Source: Roseibium sediminicola (GTDB lineage: Bacteria; Pseudomonadota; Alphaproteobacteria; Rhizobiales; Stappiaceae). Taken from it: a stretch of DNA of 64,000 nucleotides. Shown one piece after another: positions 17,397 through 26,403 of this stretch. The position numbers and the translations under genes are program-made. Location: positions 1 through 64,000 of the forward strand of contig NZ_JALNMJ010000006.1 of the NCBI RefSeq assembly GCF_023156505.1, given 5' to 3'. Position 1 is the stretch's first letter. Every line of letters begins with the position of its first letter. Under the pieces are notes generated by a model that did no database searches, was not told the DNA's origin, and saw only the letters and a program-made list of their open reading frames with translations.

Positions 17397-18167
17397 ATGC
17401 TTAAATCAATCCTTGGAAGTCTTATCGTCACCGCCCTGCCCATCACGGCCCTGCCTGGCGCCGCCCTGGCGGATGGTGGTCATGCCCTGCATCAGGAAGG
17501 GGCTGTCGTCTCGGCCGAAAACCCGGAAATCGATCCGAATTTCGATATTCTCGCTGCACACGTGCATCGCGAGGGGCGGGTGGTGACCTTCCACATGACC
17601 TTGAACGGCACGGCCGGAGAAACCGTGCCGGCGCCAAACGGAGCCCTGGCCGGCGCGCCGGTTCAGTCCTATGTCTGGCCAACGTCGCTCGCCCCGGAAA
17701 CGGTCGGTTTTGAAGGTGGAAAGGGTATCCTGGCGCTGGTCGCGACCAGCCATCCGGATTTCGACGACACGCCTCTGTTCGATGAAGACGGAGACGGGGA
17801 TGTCGACAATGACGGTGCGAAATGGCACTCGCACTGGGTGGTGCTGACACCGAATGAAGCCTGCGGACCGGGGGCTCTCTCGGTCCAGGACATTCCGGAC
17901 GGTGCGACACCGGAAATGCCTGCCACCTGGCCCGGCCTGCCGATCTATCTCGACAGCCCGGGCTTCTCACCGGTCCTTGAGGCCGAGGAGATCACCATCA
18001 ATGTCGGGTTTGCCGATGACAGCGCGGTCGATGGCTTGAAATATGACGGCGTAACCTCGGCGCTGCGCGTGAACCAGAACGTTCATGCGCCGCTGCTCTG
18101 TGTCGTGGATGTCTTCGACGTGGCGTCGGCAGATCTCAGTCTGCCGGGTGAGATCGCCGGGAACTGA
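17397..18167 (+). CDS. Secreted protein of unknown function with a Ca-binding-like Asp loop
   Basis: A 256-residue protein with a signal peptide (about residues 1-26, ending ALADG). The mature part is beta-rich by eye. It contains DEDGDGDVDNDG at residues 129-140, spaced like a calcium-binding Asp loop, followed by the aromatic/His stretch AKWHSHWVVL. Two cysteines (near residues 155 and 239) could pair. GGGAGAAC precedes the ATG. It is divergent from the MarR/MOSC operon and shares the operator region, so it is probably a target of that MarR. I do not recognise the family with confidence. Confidence 0.65.
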   Translation: MLKSILGSLIVTALPITALPGAALADGGHALHQEGAVVSAENPEIDPNFDILAAHVHREGRVVTFHMTLNGTAGETVPAPNGALAGAPVQSYVWPTSLAPETVGFEGGKGILALVATSHPDFDDTPLFDEDGDGDVDNDGAKWHSHWVVLTPNEACGPGALSVQDIPDGATPEMPATWPGLPIYLDSPGFSPVLEAEEITINVGFADDSAVDGLKYDGVTSALRVNQNVHAPLLCVVDVFDVASADLSLPGEIAGN

Positions 18168-18204
18168 GGGTAAGCGAGCGCATGGATTAGCGCTTTCCCC
18201 AATC

Positions 18205-18324
18205 CGTCATCCCGGACGCAGCGAAGCGGAGATCCGGGACCGGAGAGCCACCGGTGCTTGATTTTCGAACGAAAGCTATCGGCTCCCCGGTCCCGGCTCG
18301 CGCTGTCGCTTGGCCGGAATGACG
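18205..18324. repeat. Intergenic palindromic repeat, family B, copy 1
   Basis: Starts CGTCATCCCGGACGC and ends GGCCGGAATGACG, with inner arms AGATCCGGGACCGG / CCCCGGTCCCGGCTC. Copies of the same family are at 26608-26736 and 41552-41680; the middle part varies while the outer arms are kept. It lies between two convergent genes. Confidence 0.8.
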
Positions 18325-18344
18325 AGAAGAAAGGTGACCCGCTC

Positions 18345-19637
18345 TCAGCCCTCGTGCGGTGCGTAGGCTGCCGGGTCGACGGTCGCCGGGCGGCCCGGCA
18401 AAGTCAGGGTCGTCTCGCGAGGCGGGGTGGTGGCGATCACCTTGCCACTCTTTACGACGGCCAGACGGGTCGCCTTCAGTCGGATCGCCTCGATGGCATT
18501 TTCGGCCTGCAGAAGAACGAAGTCCGCCTTGCATCCCTTTTCCAGACCGTAGCCTTCGAGCCCCATGGCCTTGGCCGGATGGGCAGTCACGCAGTCGAAG
18601 CAGTAGCGGATCGCCTCGCGGCTGGTCATCTGGGCGACATGCAGCCCCATGGAGGCGACTTCGAGCATGTCGCCGGAGCCCATGGAGTACCAGGGGTCCA
18701 TCACGCAATCATGGCCGAAGGCGACATTGACGCCGTAGGAGCGCAATTCCGGCACCCGGGTCTGGCCGCGCCGTTTCGGATAGCTGTCGTGCCGGCCCTG
18801 CAGGGTGATGTTGATCAGGGGATTGGCGATCGCGTGGATCTCCGCTTCGGCGATCAGGGGCAGCAGCTTGGAGACGTAATAATTGTCCATGGAATGCATG
18901 GAGGTCAGATGCGATCCGGCCACCCGGCCCTGAAGCCCGAGCCGCTGGGTCTCAAAGGCAAGCGTCTCGATGTGGCGGGACATCGGGTCGTCGGTCTCGT
19001 CGCAATGCATGTCGACCATCAATCCGCGCTCGGCGGCAATTTCGCAGAGTCGCGCAACCGAGCGGGCGCCGTCGTCCATGGTGCGCTCGAAATGGGGAAT
19101 GCCGCCGACAATGTCGACGCCCATGTCGAGAGCCGTCAGAAGGTTCTTTTCCGCGTTGGCTGAGCGGAACAGCCCGTCCTGTGGGAAGGCGACCAGCTGC
19201 AGGTCGATATAGTCCTTCACCTTGTCGCGCACTTCCAAAAGGCCTTTGACGCCGGTGAGCCGGTCGTCGCAGACATCGACGTGGGAGCGGATCGCCAGCA
19301 GACCTTGAGACACCGCAAGGTCGCAGTATTTCAGTGCCCGTTCGACAACGGCATCAACCGTCAGAATTTCCTTCAGTTCTCCCCAAAGGGCAATGCCTTC
19401 CAGGAGGGTACCACTGCGGTTCATGCGCGGCAGGCCGAGGGAGAGCGTCGCGTCCATGTGGAAGTGGCTGTCGACAAAGGGCGGCGAGACCAGCCTGCCG
19501 CCGGCGTCCAACACCTGGCCGGCCTCTGCCGCGATGCCGGCTTCCACGGCGGCGATCCGGCCGTCCTTGCAGGCAATGTCGAGGCCGTGCCGGCCGTCGG
19601 GCAGAGAGGCGTTCTTGACGAGAAGATCGAAGCTCAT
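18345..19637 (-). CDS. Cytosine deaminase-type amidohydrolase
   Basis: A 430-residue metal-dependent amidohydrolase close to CodA, which converts cytosine to uracil and ammonia. The metal site is seen in VDSHFHMDATLSLG (His58 and His60), in MVDMHCDETDDP (catalytic His and Glu) and in NVAFGHDCVMDPWYSMG (catalytic Asp). The gene ends a five-gene minus-strand string with the BMP-type ABC transporter (10 bp after the permease). The context suggests that imported bases or nucleosides are deaminated. Related deaminases act on isoguanine or creatinine, so the substrate is probable rather than certain. Confidence 0.82.
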   Translation of the reverse strand: MSFDLLVKNASLPDGRHGLDIACKDGRIAAVEAGIAAEAGQVLDAGGRLVSPPFVDSHFHMDATLSLGLPRMNRSGTLLEGIALWGELKEILTVDAVVERALKYCDLAVSQGLLAIRSHVDVCDDRLTGVKGLLEVRDKVKDYIDLQLVAFPQDGLFRSANAEKNLLTALDMGVDIVGGIPHFERTMDDGARSVARLCEIAAERGLMVDMHCDETDDPMSRHIETLAFETQRLGLQGRVAGSHLTSMHSMDNYYVSKLLPLIAEAEIHAIANPLINITLQGRHDSYPKRRGQTRVPELRSYGVNVAFGHDCVMDPWYSMGSGDMLEVASMGLHVAQMTSREAIRYCFDCVTAHPAKAMGLEGYGLEKGCKADFVLLQAENAIEAIRLKATRLAVVKSGKVIATTPPRETTLTLPGRPATVDPAAYAPHEG

Positions 19638-19647
19638 GACAGGAAAC

Positions 19648-20592
19648 TCAACGTTGGCCGCGGAAATAGGGAACCAGCAGCGCCCTTGGATAATCCGCCT
19701 TGCGGGCCACCACAATCAGCGCGGCGATGGAGAGCAGATAGGGCATCATCAGGAAGACCTGGCCTGGAATGAAACTGCCGACCTCGGTCTGGAGGCGCAC
19801 CTGGAAAGCATCGAACGCACCGAAGAGCAGCGCGCCGATCAGGGCCTTGCCCGGCCGCCAGGAGGCAAACACGGTCAGGGCAATGCAGATCCAGCCGCGG
19901 CCGTTGACCATGCCGAAGAAGAAGGCGTCGAAGGCCGACATGGTCAGGAAGGCGCCGCCAAGCGCCATGATCGCGGAGCCGGCGACGACCGTGCCTATGC
20001 GGATGGCATAGACCGAGAGACCCTGGGATTCGACGGCAGCCGGATTGTCACCAACGGCCCGGATCGCGAGGCCGAGCGGCGTGCGGTAGAGCACGTAAGC
20101 GGTGGCGAGCACCAGGGCGAGCGCCAGGAATGTCAGCGCCGTTTGCTGGAACAGGGCCGGGCCGATAAAGGGAAGGTCGCTCAGTAGGGGAATGTCGAGC
20201 GGCTTGAAAGCCTCGATGCGTGGCGGCGAGGAGACGTCGGGCAGGGCGGTCCGGTAGATGAAATAGCTGAGCGAGGTGGCGAACAGCGTCACGCCGATGC
20301 CGGAGACATGCTGGGAAAGCCCCAGCGGCACGGTCAGGATCGCATGGATCAACCCGAAGAAAGCCCCTGCCATGGCGGCGACCAGGACGCCGCCCCAGAG
20401 GCCCGCGCCCAGCCAGACGGCCATCCAGCCGGCCATGGCACCGGCCGTAAAGATGCCCTCGATGCCGAGATTGAGCACGCCGGCGCGTTCGCAGACGAGG
20501 GCGCCGATCACGCCGAAGATCAGCGGTGTGGCGATCCGGAGCGCGGCTGCCCAGAAATTCGCCGAGATGAGAATGTCGAGGATCTCGGTCAT
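19648..20592 (-). CDS. ABC transporter permease (BMP/nucleoside uptake family), subunit 2
   Basis: A 314-residue inner-membrane protein with about eight to ten hydrophobic segments. The stretch GALVCERAGVLNLGIEGIFTAGAM near residues 35-58 and RAVGDNPAAVESQGLSV near 185 (the EAA-like cytoplasmic loop) are typical of the BPD_transp_2 permeases that pair with BMP-family binding proteins. Its start overlaps the stop of permease 1 by 4 bp. With the partner permease and ATPase it forms the import channel for nucleosides or bases. Confidence 0.9.
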   Translation of the reverse strand: MTEILDILISANFWAAALRIATPLIFGVIGALVCERAGVLNLGIEGIFTAGAMAGWMAVWLGAGLWGGVLVAAMAGAFFGLIHAILTVPLGLSQHVSGIGVTLFATSLSYFIYRTALPDVSSPPRIEAFKPLDIPLLSDLPFIGPALFQQTALTFLALALVLATAYVLYRTPLGLAIRAVGDNPAAVESQGLSVYAIRIGTVVAGSAIMALGGAFLTMSAFDAFFFGMVNGRGWICIALTVFASWRPGKALIGALLFGAFDAFQVRLQTEVGSFIPGQVFLMMPYLLSIAALIVVARKADYPRALLVPYFRGQR

Positions 20593-21671
20593 TCGGCGGC
20601 CTCCTTCGCGGCCGGACCGCCGACAAAACGGACCTTGAACCTCAAGAACAGGCCGGACACCAGCACTGAGATGAGGGCCATGGCGACGATCAGGTCGGCG
20701 AGATAGTTGGAAACACCGGTGGCGCGGGACATGGAATCGGCACCTACAAAGATGCTGGCGATGAACAGCGCCGCCAGAACGACGCCGACCGGCGACAGCC
20801 CGGCGAGCATGGCAACGACAATGCCGGAATAACCGAAGCCAGGTGAGAGATCGGCGGTGAGATAGCCTTTCAGCCCGGCAACCTCGCCGACACCGGCAAG
20901 GCCGGCAAGCGCGCCGGACAGTAGGCCGACGCGGATGAAGGTGGCGGTGACCGGAATGCCGGCATGGCGCGCGGCCGCCGCGTTTTCACCCACAGCCCGG
21001 ATCTCGAAGCCCCAGACGGTGCGTTTCAAGAGGAACCAGACGCCGAGCGCGGCCACCAGGGCGACGATCAGCCCCCAGTGAATGCGCATGCGCGCCATCA
21101 GTTTCGGCAGGGCGGCTTCGTCGAGGATCGGCTCGGATTGCGGCCAGCCCATGCCCATCGGGTCCTGCATCGGACCTTCCAGCATCATCTGCACGAAGAG
21201 CAGGATGACGAAGTTGAGCAGCAGCGTGGTGACGACCTCATCGACCCCAAGGCGGGTCTTCAGAAGCGTCGGGCCAAGCATGACCAGGCCGCCCGCCAGC
21301 GCCCCCGCCAGAACCACCAGGGGGATCAGCACATAGGCGGGGCCGGAGACGAGGCCGGTACCGACGGCGACCGCAGCGAGCGCCCCGGCATAAAGCTGGC
21401 CTTCAGCTCCGATGTTCCAGAGCTTCGCCTTGAAGGCGACGGCGGCGGCGAGGCCGGTGAGGATCAGCGGAGTGGCCCGCGTCAGCATTTCGGTGAAAGC
21501 AAACAGTGAGCCGAACGCCCCCTTGGCCATCAGGCCATAGGCTTCGAACACGGAAAGCCCGGCAAAGGCCATCGGAATGGCGGCGAGCATCAGGGCGGCC
21601 AGCGCGGCGGCGACAGAGACCGCCAGCATGCGGGACACGGGCACGGGGCCTCTCGGCTCAAACCGGATCAT
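20589..21671 (-). CDS. ABC transporter permease (BMP/nucleoside uptake family), subunit 1
   Basis: A 360-residue membrane protein of the same BPD_transp_2 class as its neighbour. The conserved loops are AVAFKAKLWNIGAEGQLYAGAL and EIRAVGENAAAARHAGIPV, and the C-terminal half has GFGYSGIVVAMLAGLSPVGVVLAALFIA. Start and stop codons overlap those of the ATPase and second permease by 4 bp each, so the three are translationally coupled. The order binding protein, ATPase, permease, permease, deaminase is read from right to left. Confidence 0.9.
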   Translation of the reverse strand: MIRFEPRGPVPVSRMLAVSVAAALAALMLAAIPMAFAGLSVFEAYGLMAKGAFGSLFAFTEMLTRATPLILTGLAAAVAFKAKLWNIGAEGQLYAGALAAVAVGTGLVSGPAYVLIPLVVLAGALAGGLVMLGPTLLKTRLGVDEVVTTLLLNFVILLFVQMMLEGPMQDPMGMGWPQSEPILDEAALPKLMARMRIHWGLIVALVAALGVWFLLKRTVWGFEIRAVGENAAAARHAGIPVTATFIRVGLLSGALAGLAGVGEVAGLKGYLTADLSPGFGYSGIVVAMLAGLSPVGVVLAALFIASIFVGADSMSRATGVSNYLADLIVAMALISVLVSGLFLRFKVRFVGGPAAKEAAE

Positions 21672-23215
21672 GCCGCTTCCTCCCCGCCATGTCCGGCCAT
21701 TCGAAGGCCAAGCGTGCCACGGTCGAGGCTCTCGGTCGGCTCGGCGGCCGAGAGATGGCCGCGATGGATCACGGCGATGCGGTCGGAGAGGCGCATGAGT
21801 TCGTCGAGGTCCTCGGAAATCAGGATGACGCCGGCGCCGCGTGCGCGGGCCGCCAGCAGGCGCTGATGCACATCATAAGTGGCGCCGACGTCCAGCCCGC
21901 GCGAGGGCTGGGCGGCCAGCACGACCTTCGGCTCGGCTTCGAGCGTGCGCGCCAGCACGATCTTCTGGATGTTGCCGCCCGACAGCAGCCTCGCCGGGCT
22001 GTCCTCGCTCTGGCAGCGGATGTCATAGGCCTTGATCAACTGCCGGGCCTTTTCGCGCATGGCGGCGAAGCGCAACAGGCCGAAGCGCTGGTTTTCCGGC
22101 TTGCGGATGGTTTCGATGGCCAGATTCTCGGTCACATTCATGGCGCCGACAATGCCGTCGTGGTGGCGGTCCTCCGGAATGCGGGCGAGGCCGTTGTCGA
22201 TCATGGTCCGGGCGCTGGTGTGCCGCAAAGCGGTGCCTTCCAGCTCCGCCGTGCCGGATGTCGGGGCCCCGAGGCCGGAAATGACCCGGGCAAGCGTTGT
22301 CTGGCCGTTGCCGGAAACCCCGGCAATGCCGAGAATTTCGCCGGATTTCAGATCGAGATCGACAGAATGCAGCGCGTCCCGGCCATCGCCCGCGCTGACA
22401 TTCTTCAGGACGAACAGGGACGCGCCGGGTGATCCGGGCGTGCGCACGGTTTCGACGATCTCGTGACCGACCATCAGTTCGGCGAGCTTGCGCTGGTCGC
22501 ACTCGGCGGTGGCAAGATCGGCGACCTTGCGGCCGCCGCGCAGCACCGCGACCCGGTGCGAGGAGGCGATCACCTCGGCCAGCTTGTGCGAAATGAAGAT
22601 GATGCCGAGACCATCCCCGGCGAGCTTCTTGAGCGTTTCGAAAAGCGTTTCGGATTCCTGTGGCGTCAGGACGGCGGTCGGCTCGTCCAGGACAAGCACG
22701 CGGGCGTCCCGATAGAGTGCCTTCAGGATTTCCACGCGCTGTTTTTCACCGACGGAGAGCTGCGAAATGCGGGTGTCGAGGGACACGGTCAGGCCGGAGC
22801 GGGCCATCAGTTCTTCCAGTTTCCGGCGTGCCGGCGCGCGGGATGAGGCCAGTGCCGCGAGGCGTTCCGTCCCAAGCAGGATGTTGTCGAGGGCGCTGAG
22901 GTTTTCGGCCAGCGTGAAATGCTGATGCACCATGCCGATGCCGGCTTCGAGCGCGGCATGAGGTGAGCCGGGCTCGAGCTCAACCAGTGCGTCACCTCCG
23001 CCATTGACCAGCACCCGGCCCTCATCGGCGACGTAGTGGCCGAAGAGGATGTTCATCAAGGTGGTCTTGCCGGCGCCGTTTTCGCCCAAAAGGGCCAGGA
23101 TTTCGCCCCGGCTGAGATCAAGCGACACGTCGCCATTGGCGGTCAATGCGCCAAAGCGCTTGGTGATGCCGTCAAGCCGGAGGACGATGTCGGCCTCCTC
23201 AGCGGGTCCCGTCAT
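21668..23215 (-). CDS. ABC transporter ATP-binding protein with two NBDs (BMP/nucleoside family)
   Basis: A 515-residue fusion of two ATPase domains, as in NupO/YufO and RbsA. Domain 1 has Walker A GENGAGKTTL, signature LSVGEKQRVEIL and Walker B VLVLDEPTAVL. Domain 2 has a degenerate Walker A, GVSGNGQTTL, with Gln in place of Lys, and the signature LLSGGNIQKIVLAR. A weakened second site is usual in this family. It drives import through the two adjacent permeases. The binding-protein gene lies 98 bp upstream. Confidence 0.92.
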   Translation of the reverse strand: MTGPAEEADIVLRLDGITKRFGALTANGDVSLDLSRGEILALLGENGAGKTTLMNILFGHYVADEGRVLVNGGGDALVELEPGSPHAALEAGIGMVHQHFTLAENLSALDNILLGTERLAALASSRAPARRKLEELMARSGLTVSLDTRISQLSVGEKQRVEILKALYRDARVLVLDEPTAVLTPQESETLFETLKKLAGDGLGIIFISHKLAEVIASSHRVAVLRGGRKVADLATAECDQRKLAELMVGHEIVETVRTPGSPGASLFVLKNVSAGDGRDALHSVDLDLKSGEILGIAGVSGNGQTTLARVISGLGAPTSGTAELEGTALRHTSARTMIDNGLARIPEDRHHDGIVGAMNVTENLAIETIRKPENQRFGLLRFAAMREKARQLIKAYDIRCQSEDSPARLLSGGNIQKIVLARTLEAEPKVVLAAQPSRGLDVGATYDVHQRLLAARARGAGVILISEDLDELMRLSDRIAVIHRGHLSAAEPTESLDRGTLGLRMAGHGGEEAA

Positions 23216-23313
23216 GCGGAGCTCCGGAAATCAGTTCTTAAAGGAACCGCGCCTATTCGCGGCAAGAAGGAGCCGTCGGCCGGAGGATTGTTCCCGGCCG
23301 ACGGAAAACACCA

Positions 23314-24321
23314 TCACATGGTGGATTTCGGTTCGCTGTCGTTGACGTTGACGCGGAACAGGCCGTCGAGGATTTCCTGCTCCTTTTCCTTGGCCGCCGC
23401 CACGGCATCTGCCGGGGCCAGGCTCTCATCGACGATGAAGCTGCCGCCGCCATAGGACATGAAGCTGTAGGGGCCGTAGTCGGCCGGTTCGAAGCTGCCG
23501 TCGACCACCGCGCCGATCGCCTTGTCGATGGTCGGCTCCATGTGCCACAGGGCGGAAGACAGGATCGTACCCGGATAGTCGCCGGCGGTGTCGATGACGT
23601 TGCCGATGGCCAGGATGCCCTTTTCCTTGGCGGCGTCCGACACGCCGAAGCGTTCGGCGTAGAGAATGTCCGCGCCCTTGTCGATCATCGCAAAGGCGGA
23701 TTCCTTGGCCTTGGGCGGGTCGTACCAGGAGTTGATGAAGGTCACGAGGAACTTCACGTCCGGATTGACGGAGGTGGCGCCGTCCATGAAGGCATTCATC
23801 AGGCGGTTGACTTCCGGAATGGCGTAACCGCCGACCATGCCGATCACGTTCGACTTGGTGGTGGCGCCGGCGATCATGCCCGAGAGATAGCTTGGCTCAT
23901 GGATCCAGTTGTCGAAGACGGCGAAATTCGGCTTGGCGGGGCCGAAGGAGGATCCCATCAGGAAGGCAGTATCCGGATATTCGGCCGCCACCTTGCGGGC
24001 GGCGCGTTCCACGGCGAAAGCTTCGCCGACCACCAGATCCATACCCTGTTCGGCATATTCGCGCATGACGCGCTCATAGTCGGTGTTGGCGACGTTTTCG
24101 GAGAAGGTATAGGTGATCTCGCCACGCTCCTGGGCGGCTTTCAGCGCCTTGTCGATGCGGCTGACCCATTGCTGTTCGACCGGCACGGTGTAGATCGCGG
24201 CGACCTTGATCGGATCGGCGGCATCGGCCGGGAAGTGACCGAGGCCGGCAGTGACTGTGACGGCCAGGGCGGCCGAAAGCAGGGTTCTGCGAACCCTGGA
24301 AAACGGTTTTGAGCTGAGCAT
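23314..24321 (-). CDS. BMP-family ABC transporter substrate-binding protein
   Basis: A 335-residue periplasmic binding protein. A signal peptide with an Arg pair (RVRRTLLSAALAVTVTAG) ends near ADAAD. The mature protein has the BMP/Med fold, with ADPIKVAAIYTVPVEQQWVSRIDKAL at the start, MDLVVGEAFAVERAARKVAAEYPDTAF and VIGMVGGYAIPEVNRLMNAF. No lipobox cysteine is visible, so it is probably soluble in the periplasm rather than lipid-anchored. Relatives bind nucleosides or purine bases; the cytosine deaminase in the same operon favours a base or nucleoside. The start could be the GTG 14 codons upstream. Confidence 0.88.
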   Translation of the reverse strand: MLSSKPFSRVRRTLLSAALAVTVTAGLGHFPADAADPIKVAAIYTVPVEQQWVSRIDKALKAAQERGEITYTFSENVANTDYERVMREYAEQGMDLVVGEAFAVERAARKVAAEYPDTAFLMGSSFGPAKPNFAVFDNWIHEPSYLSGMIAGATTKSNVIGMVGGYAIPEVNRLMNAFMDGATSVNPDVKFLVTFINSWYDPPKAKESAFAMIDKGADILYAERFGVSDAAKEKGILAIGNVIDTAGDYPGTILSSALWHMEPTIDKAIGAVVDGSFEPADYGPYSFMSYGGGSFIVDESLAPADAVAAAKEKEQEILDGLFRVNVNDSEPKSTM

Positions 24322-24410
24322 CTGAAATCCCCTGAAAGACTTTTTGCCTGAAAATTTGATCACAGATTATGCGTGCCCACAAGCTGTGCAGGGGCGTGCA
24401 GGGCTGATTT

Positions 24411-24420
24411 TTTGATCAAA
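24411..24420. promoter_or_regulatory. TTTGATCAAA palindrome upstream of the BMP operon
   Basis: A perfect 10-bp dyad lies about 90 bp upstream of the binding-protein gene. A half copy, TTTGATCA, recurs at about 24355-24362. The spacing suits an operator for the transporter operon; no matching regulator gene is adjacent. It is too short to call an FNR site (TTGAT-N4-ATCAA). Confidence 0.35.
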
Positions 24421-24496
24421 CGGGAAAATTTTTAGGCGGTTCGGGATGTTGGATAGGTTTGTCTCCCAGCGCTGTGTCCGCTGAGGGGGCGCACCC

Positions 24497-24645
24497 TCCT
24501 CCGTGTCATCTCCGCGAAAGCGGAGGCCCAGGAAGCTTCATGGTTGCTTTTTCTCAAACACCATTAGCCCAGGAGTCCTGGGGCCTGGCTTTCCGCTGCG
24601 CTGCGTCCGGGATGACAAATGTGGGGGCATCCCGTGCAAAACAAA
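24497..24645. repeat. 149-bp repeat, family C, copy 1
   Basis: The segment from CCGTGTCATCTCCGCG to GGGGGCATCCCGTGCAAAAC recurs at 26404-26552 in the same orientation with roughly 85-90% identity by eye. The two copies flank the M20 peptidase gene. It contains the inner palindrome AGCCCAGGAGTCCTGGGGC. The span 24322-24703 holds no gene, only this repeat, the 24411 dyad and a terminator. Confidence 0.8.
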
Positions 24646-24648
24646 AAA

Positions 24649-24665
24649 CGCCGGCCGAGCCGGCG
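24649..24665 (-). terminator. Intrinsic terminator of the M20 peptidase gene
   Basis: CGCCGGC (24649-24655) and GCCGGCG (24659-24665) form a 7-bp GC stem with a 3-base loop. On the minus strand it is followed by TTTTTTG. It stands 39 bp after the M20 stop codon. Confidence 0.88.
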
Positions 24666-24703
24666 CTTTCTGATGTCGAAAGGCTCGTTGGTCCCGAACT
24701 GCC

Positions 24704-26227
24704 TTACAGATCGTCCAGGTTGTTCATCATCTGGTAGAAGAAGCCGATGGTCTTGCCGTACTCATCGACCCTGATGCGCTCGTTGACACCGTGGAAGCCT
24801 TCAAATTCTTTTGTGTTTTCGAGCTGGATGCCGGTGATGGTGAAGACATCGGGAGCAAAGGGACGGGCCTGGAAGTGTTTGGAATCCGAGCCGCCGATCA
24901 CGAAGAACGGCGCTACGACAAGGTCGTTGCCCCAGATCTGACGGATGGTCTTTTCCAGTGCCTTGTAGCCCGGCCCCTCAGGGTCGGCCATGGCGGTCGC
25001 GGGCGTCGAGGCGGAGATATCCTTGATGGTGATACGATCATCGTCGATGGCTTTTTTGACATGGTCGATGATCACCTCCGGCGTGTCGCCGGGCATGGGG
25101 CGGAAATTCACCACAGCAGTGGCTGACGGCGGCAACACGTTGTCCTTGATGCCGGCATTGAACATGGTCACGGCTATTGTCGTGTGCATCATGGCGCGGG
25201 TCACCTGATTGCCGGCCATGATCTCGACGAACTGTTTTTCGAGATCGGTCATCTCACCATCCTTACCGAAGGCAACCGCGGCGTAGAGCGGTTGATAGGC
25301 TTCGTCCAGTTCGGGGCCCAGGTAACGGTACTGGTGGCGCAGGGCCGGATGGATACGATAGGGAAACTGCGCGGCTTCCAGCTTCGTGACAGCCTTGGCG
25401 AGGATGCCGATGTTCGTTTCCTCGGGAGGCTGTGAGGAATGGCCACCGACGCCATGCATGGCCAGTTCCAGACTGACATACCCTTTCTGCGCAATGCCGA
25501 TCAGCGCCGTGTTGTCGGGCAGGCCGGGGAAAAGGCCGGGGACCAGCGGTGCGGACTCGTCCATCACGAAGGCAAAACGCTCGATCCCGCGTTTTTCCAG
25601 GGTCTCCGCGATAAATCTCGCCCCTTCCGGTCCACCCACTTCCTCATCCTGTCCGAAGACGAAATAAAGGGTCCGTTCCGGCTGCCAGCCTTCCTTGATC
25701 TTCATTTCGGCGGCTTCAAGAATGCCATGGATCTGGTTTTTGTCGTCGAGAACACCGCGACCCCAGATATAGCCATCGGCTACCGCACCGGAAAACGGCT
25801 CCTGGTCCCATTGGTCCCGCGAGTCCTCCGGCACGGGCACGACATCCTGGTGCGCGTAGAAGAGCGCGGGCGGCAGATCCGGGTTCTTGCCTTCCCATGT
25901 GTAGAGCAGGCTGTAGGGCCGCGGATCGCCGAGGATTTCCCGCTTCAGGGTCTTGTGGACTTCCGGATAGGCCTCGGCCAGAAATGCGTGATAGCCGTCA
26001 AACGCCTTGCTATCGAAATCGTCGCGATCCTGGTTCGAGATTGTCGGGAACTGGATGGCACGCGACAGACGCTCGACCGCGCCATCGAGGTCAACGTCAA
26101 TGGTAACCTGCTCGACGCCCTTCATCTGCATCGAAGAAAAGTCGGGGACGCTTTCTGCCCAGACTGAGGTGCAGAAAGCAACGGAAACAAGAAGAGGAAT
26201 GCCAGTGGCAAGGATAAGCCGTTTCAC
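24704..26227 (-). CDS. Exported M20 family peptidase (carboxypeptidase S/PM20D1-like)
   Basis: A 507-residue dizinc peptidase with a signal peptide (VKRLILATGIPLLVSVAFCTSVWA, cut before ES). Metal ligands are His in FYAHQDVVPVP, Asp in RGVLDDKNQIHG, the catalytic/ligand Glu pair in GQDEEVGGPEG, Asp in FVMDESAP and the last His in GGSDSKHFQARPF. The dimerisation domain sits between them. I chose a GTG start because AGGAG lies 8 bases before it and the signal peptide begins there. It is a lone gene with its own terminator, flanked by direct repeats. It probably cleaves peptides or N-acyl amino acids in the periplasm. Confidence 0.85.
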   Translation of the reverse strand: MKRLILATGIPLLVSVAFCTSVWAESVPDFSSMQMKGVEQVTIDVDLDGAVERLSRAIQFPTISNQDRDDFDSKAFDGYHAFLAEAYPEVHKTLKREILGDPRPYSLLYTWEGKNPDLPPALFYAHQDVVPVPEDSRDQWDQEPFSGAVADGYIWGRGVLDDKNQIHGILEAAEMKIKEGWQPERTLYFVFGQDEEVGGPEGARFIAETLEKRGIERFAFVMDESAPLVPGLFPGLPDNTALIGIAQKGYVSLELAMHGVGGHSSQPPEETNIGILAKAVTKLEAAQFPYRIHPALRHQYRYLGPELDEAYQPLYAAVAFGKDGEMTDLEKQFVEIMAGNQVTRAMMHTTIAVTMFNAGIKDNVLPPSATAVVNFRPMPGDTPEVIIDHVKKAIDDDRITIKDISASTPATAMADPEGPGYKALEKTIRQIWGNDLVVAPFFVIGGSDSKHFQARPFAPDVFTITGIQLENTKEFEGFHGVNERIRVDEYGKTIGFFYQMMNNLDDL

Positions 26228-26403
26228 AGAAAGTCTCCTGTAAGTGTCTGGAAATATGATTAAATTGGTTCGAAGGTCGTTCCCGCGCAACAAGGCATAC
26301 TGCGCCAGGCGTCAAAAGGTGCTCTTTGCGGCTTCTCCGTGATCAAACCATATTATTCAGATTGTCCGCAATCAGTTGTTGCACCACGAAAGGTTGTTGC
26401 GAC

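Noticed and set aside
24322..24450. Purine-type riboswitch in the BMP operon leader
   Set aside because: I looked for the conserved TATA...loop-loop core of the xpt class and did not find it; only the TTTGATCAAA dyad stands out.
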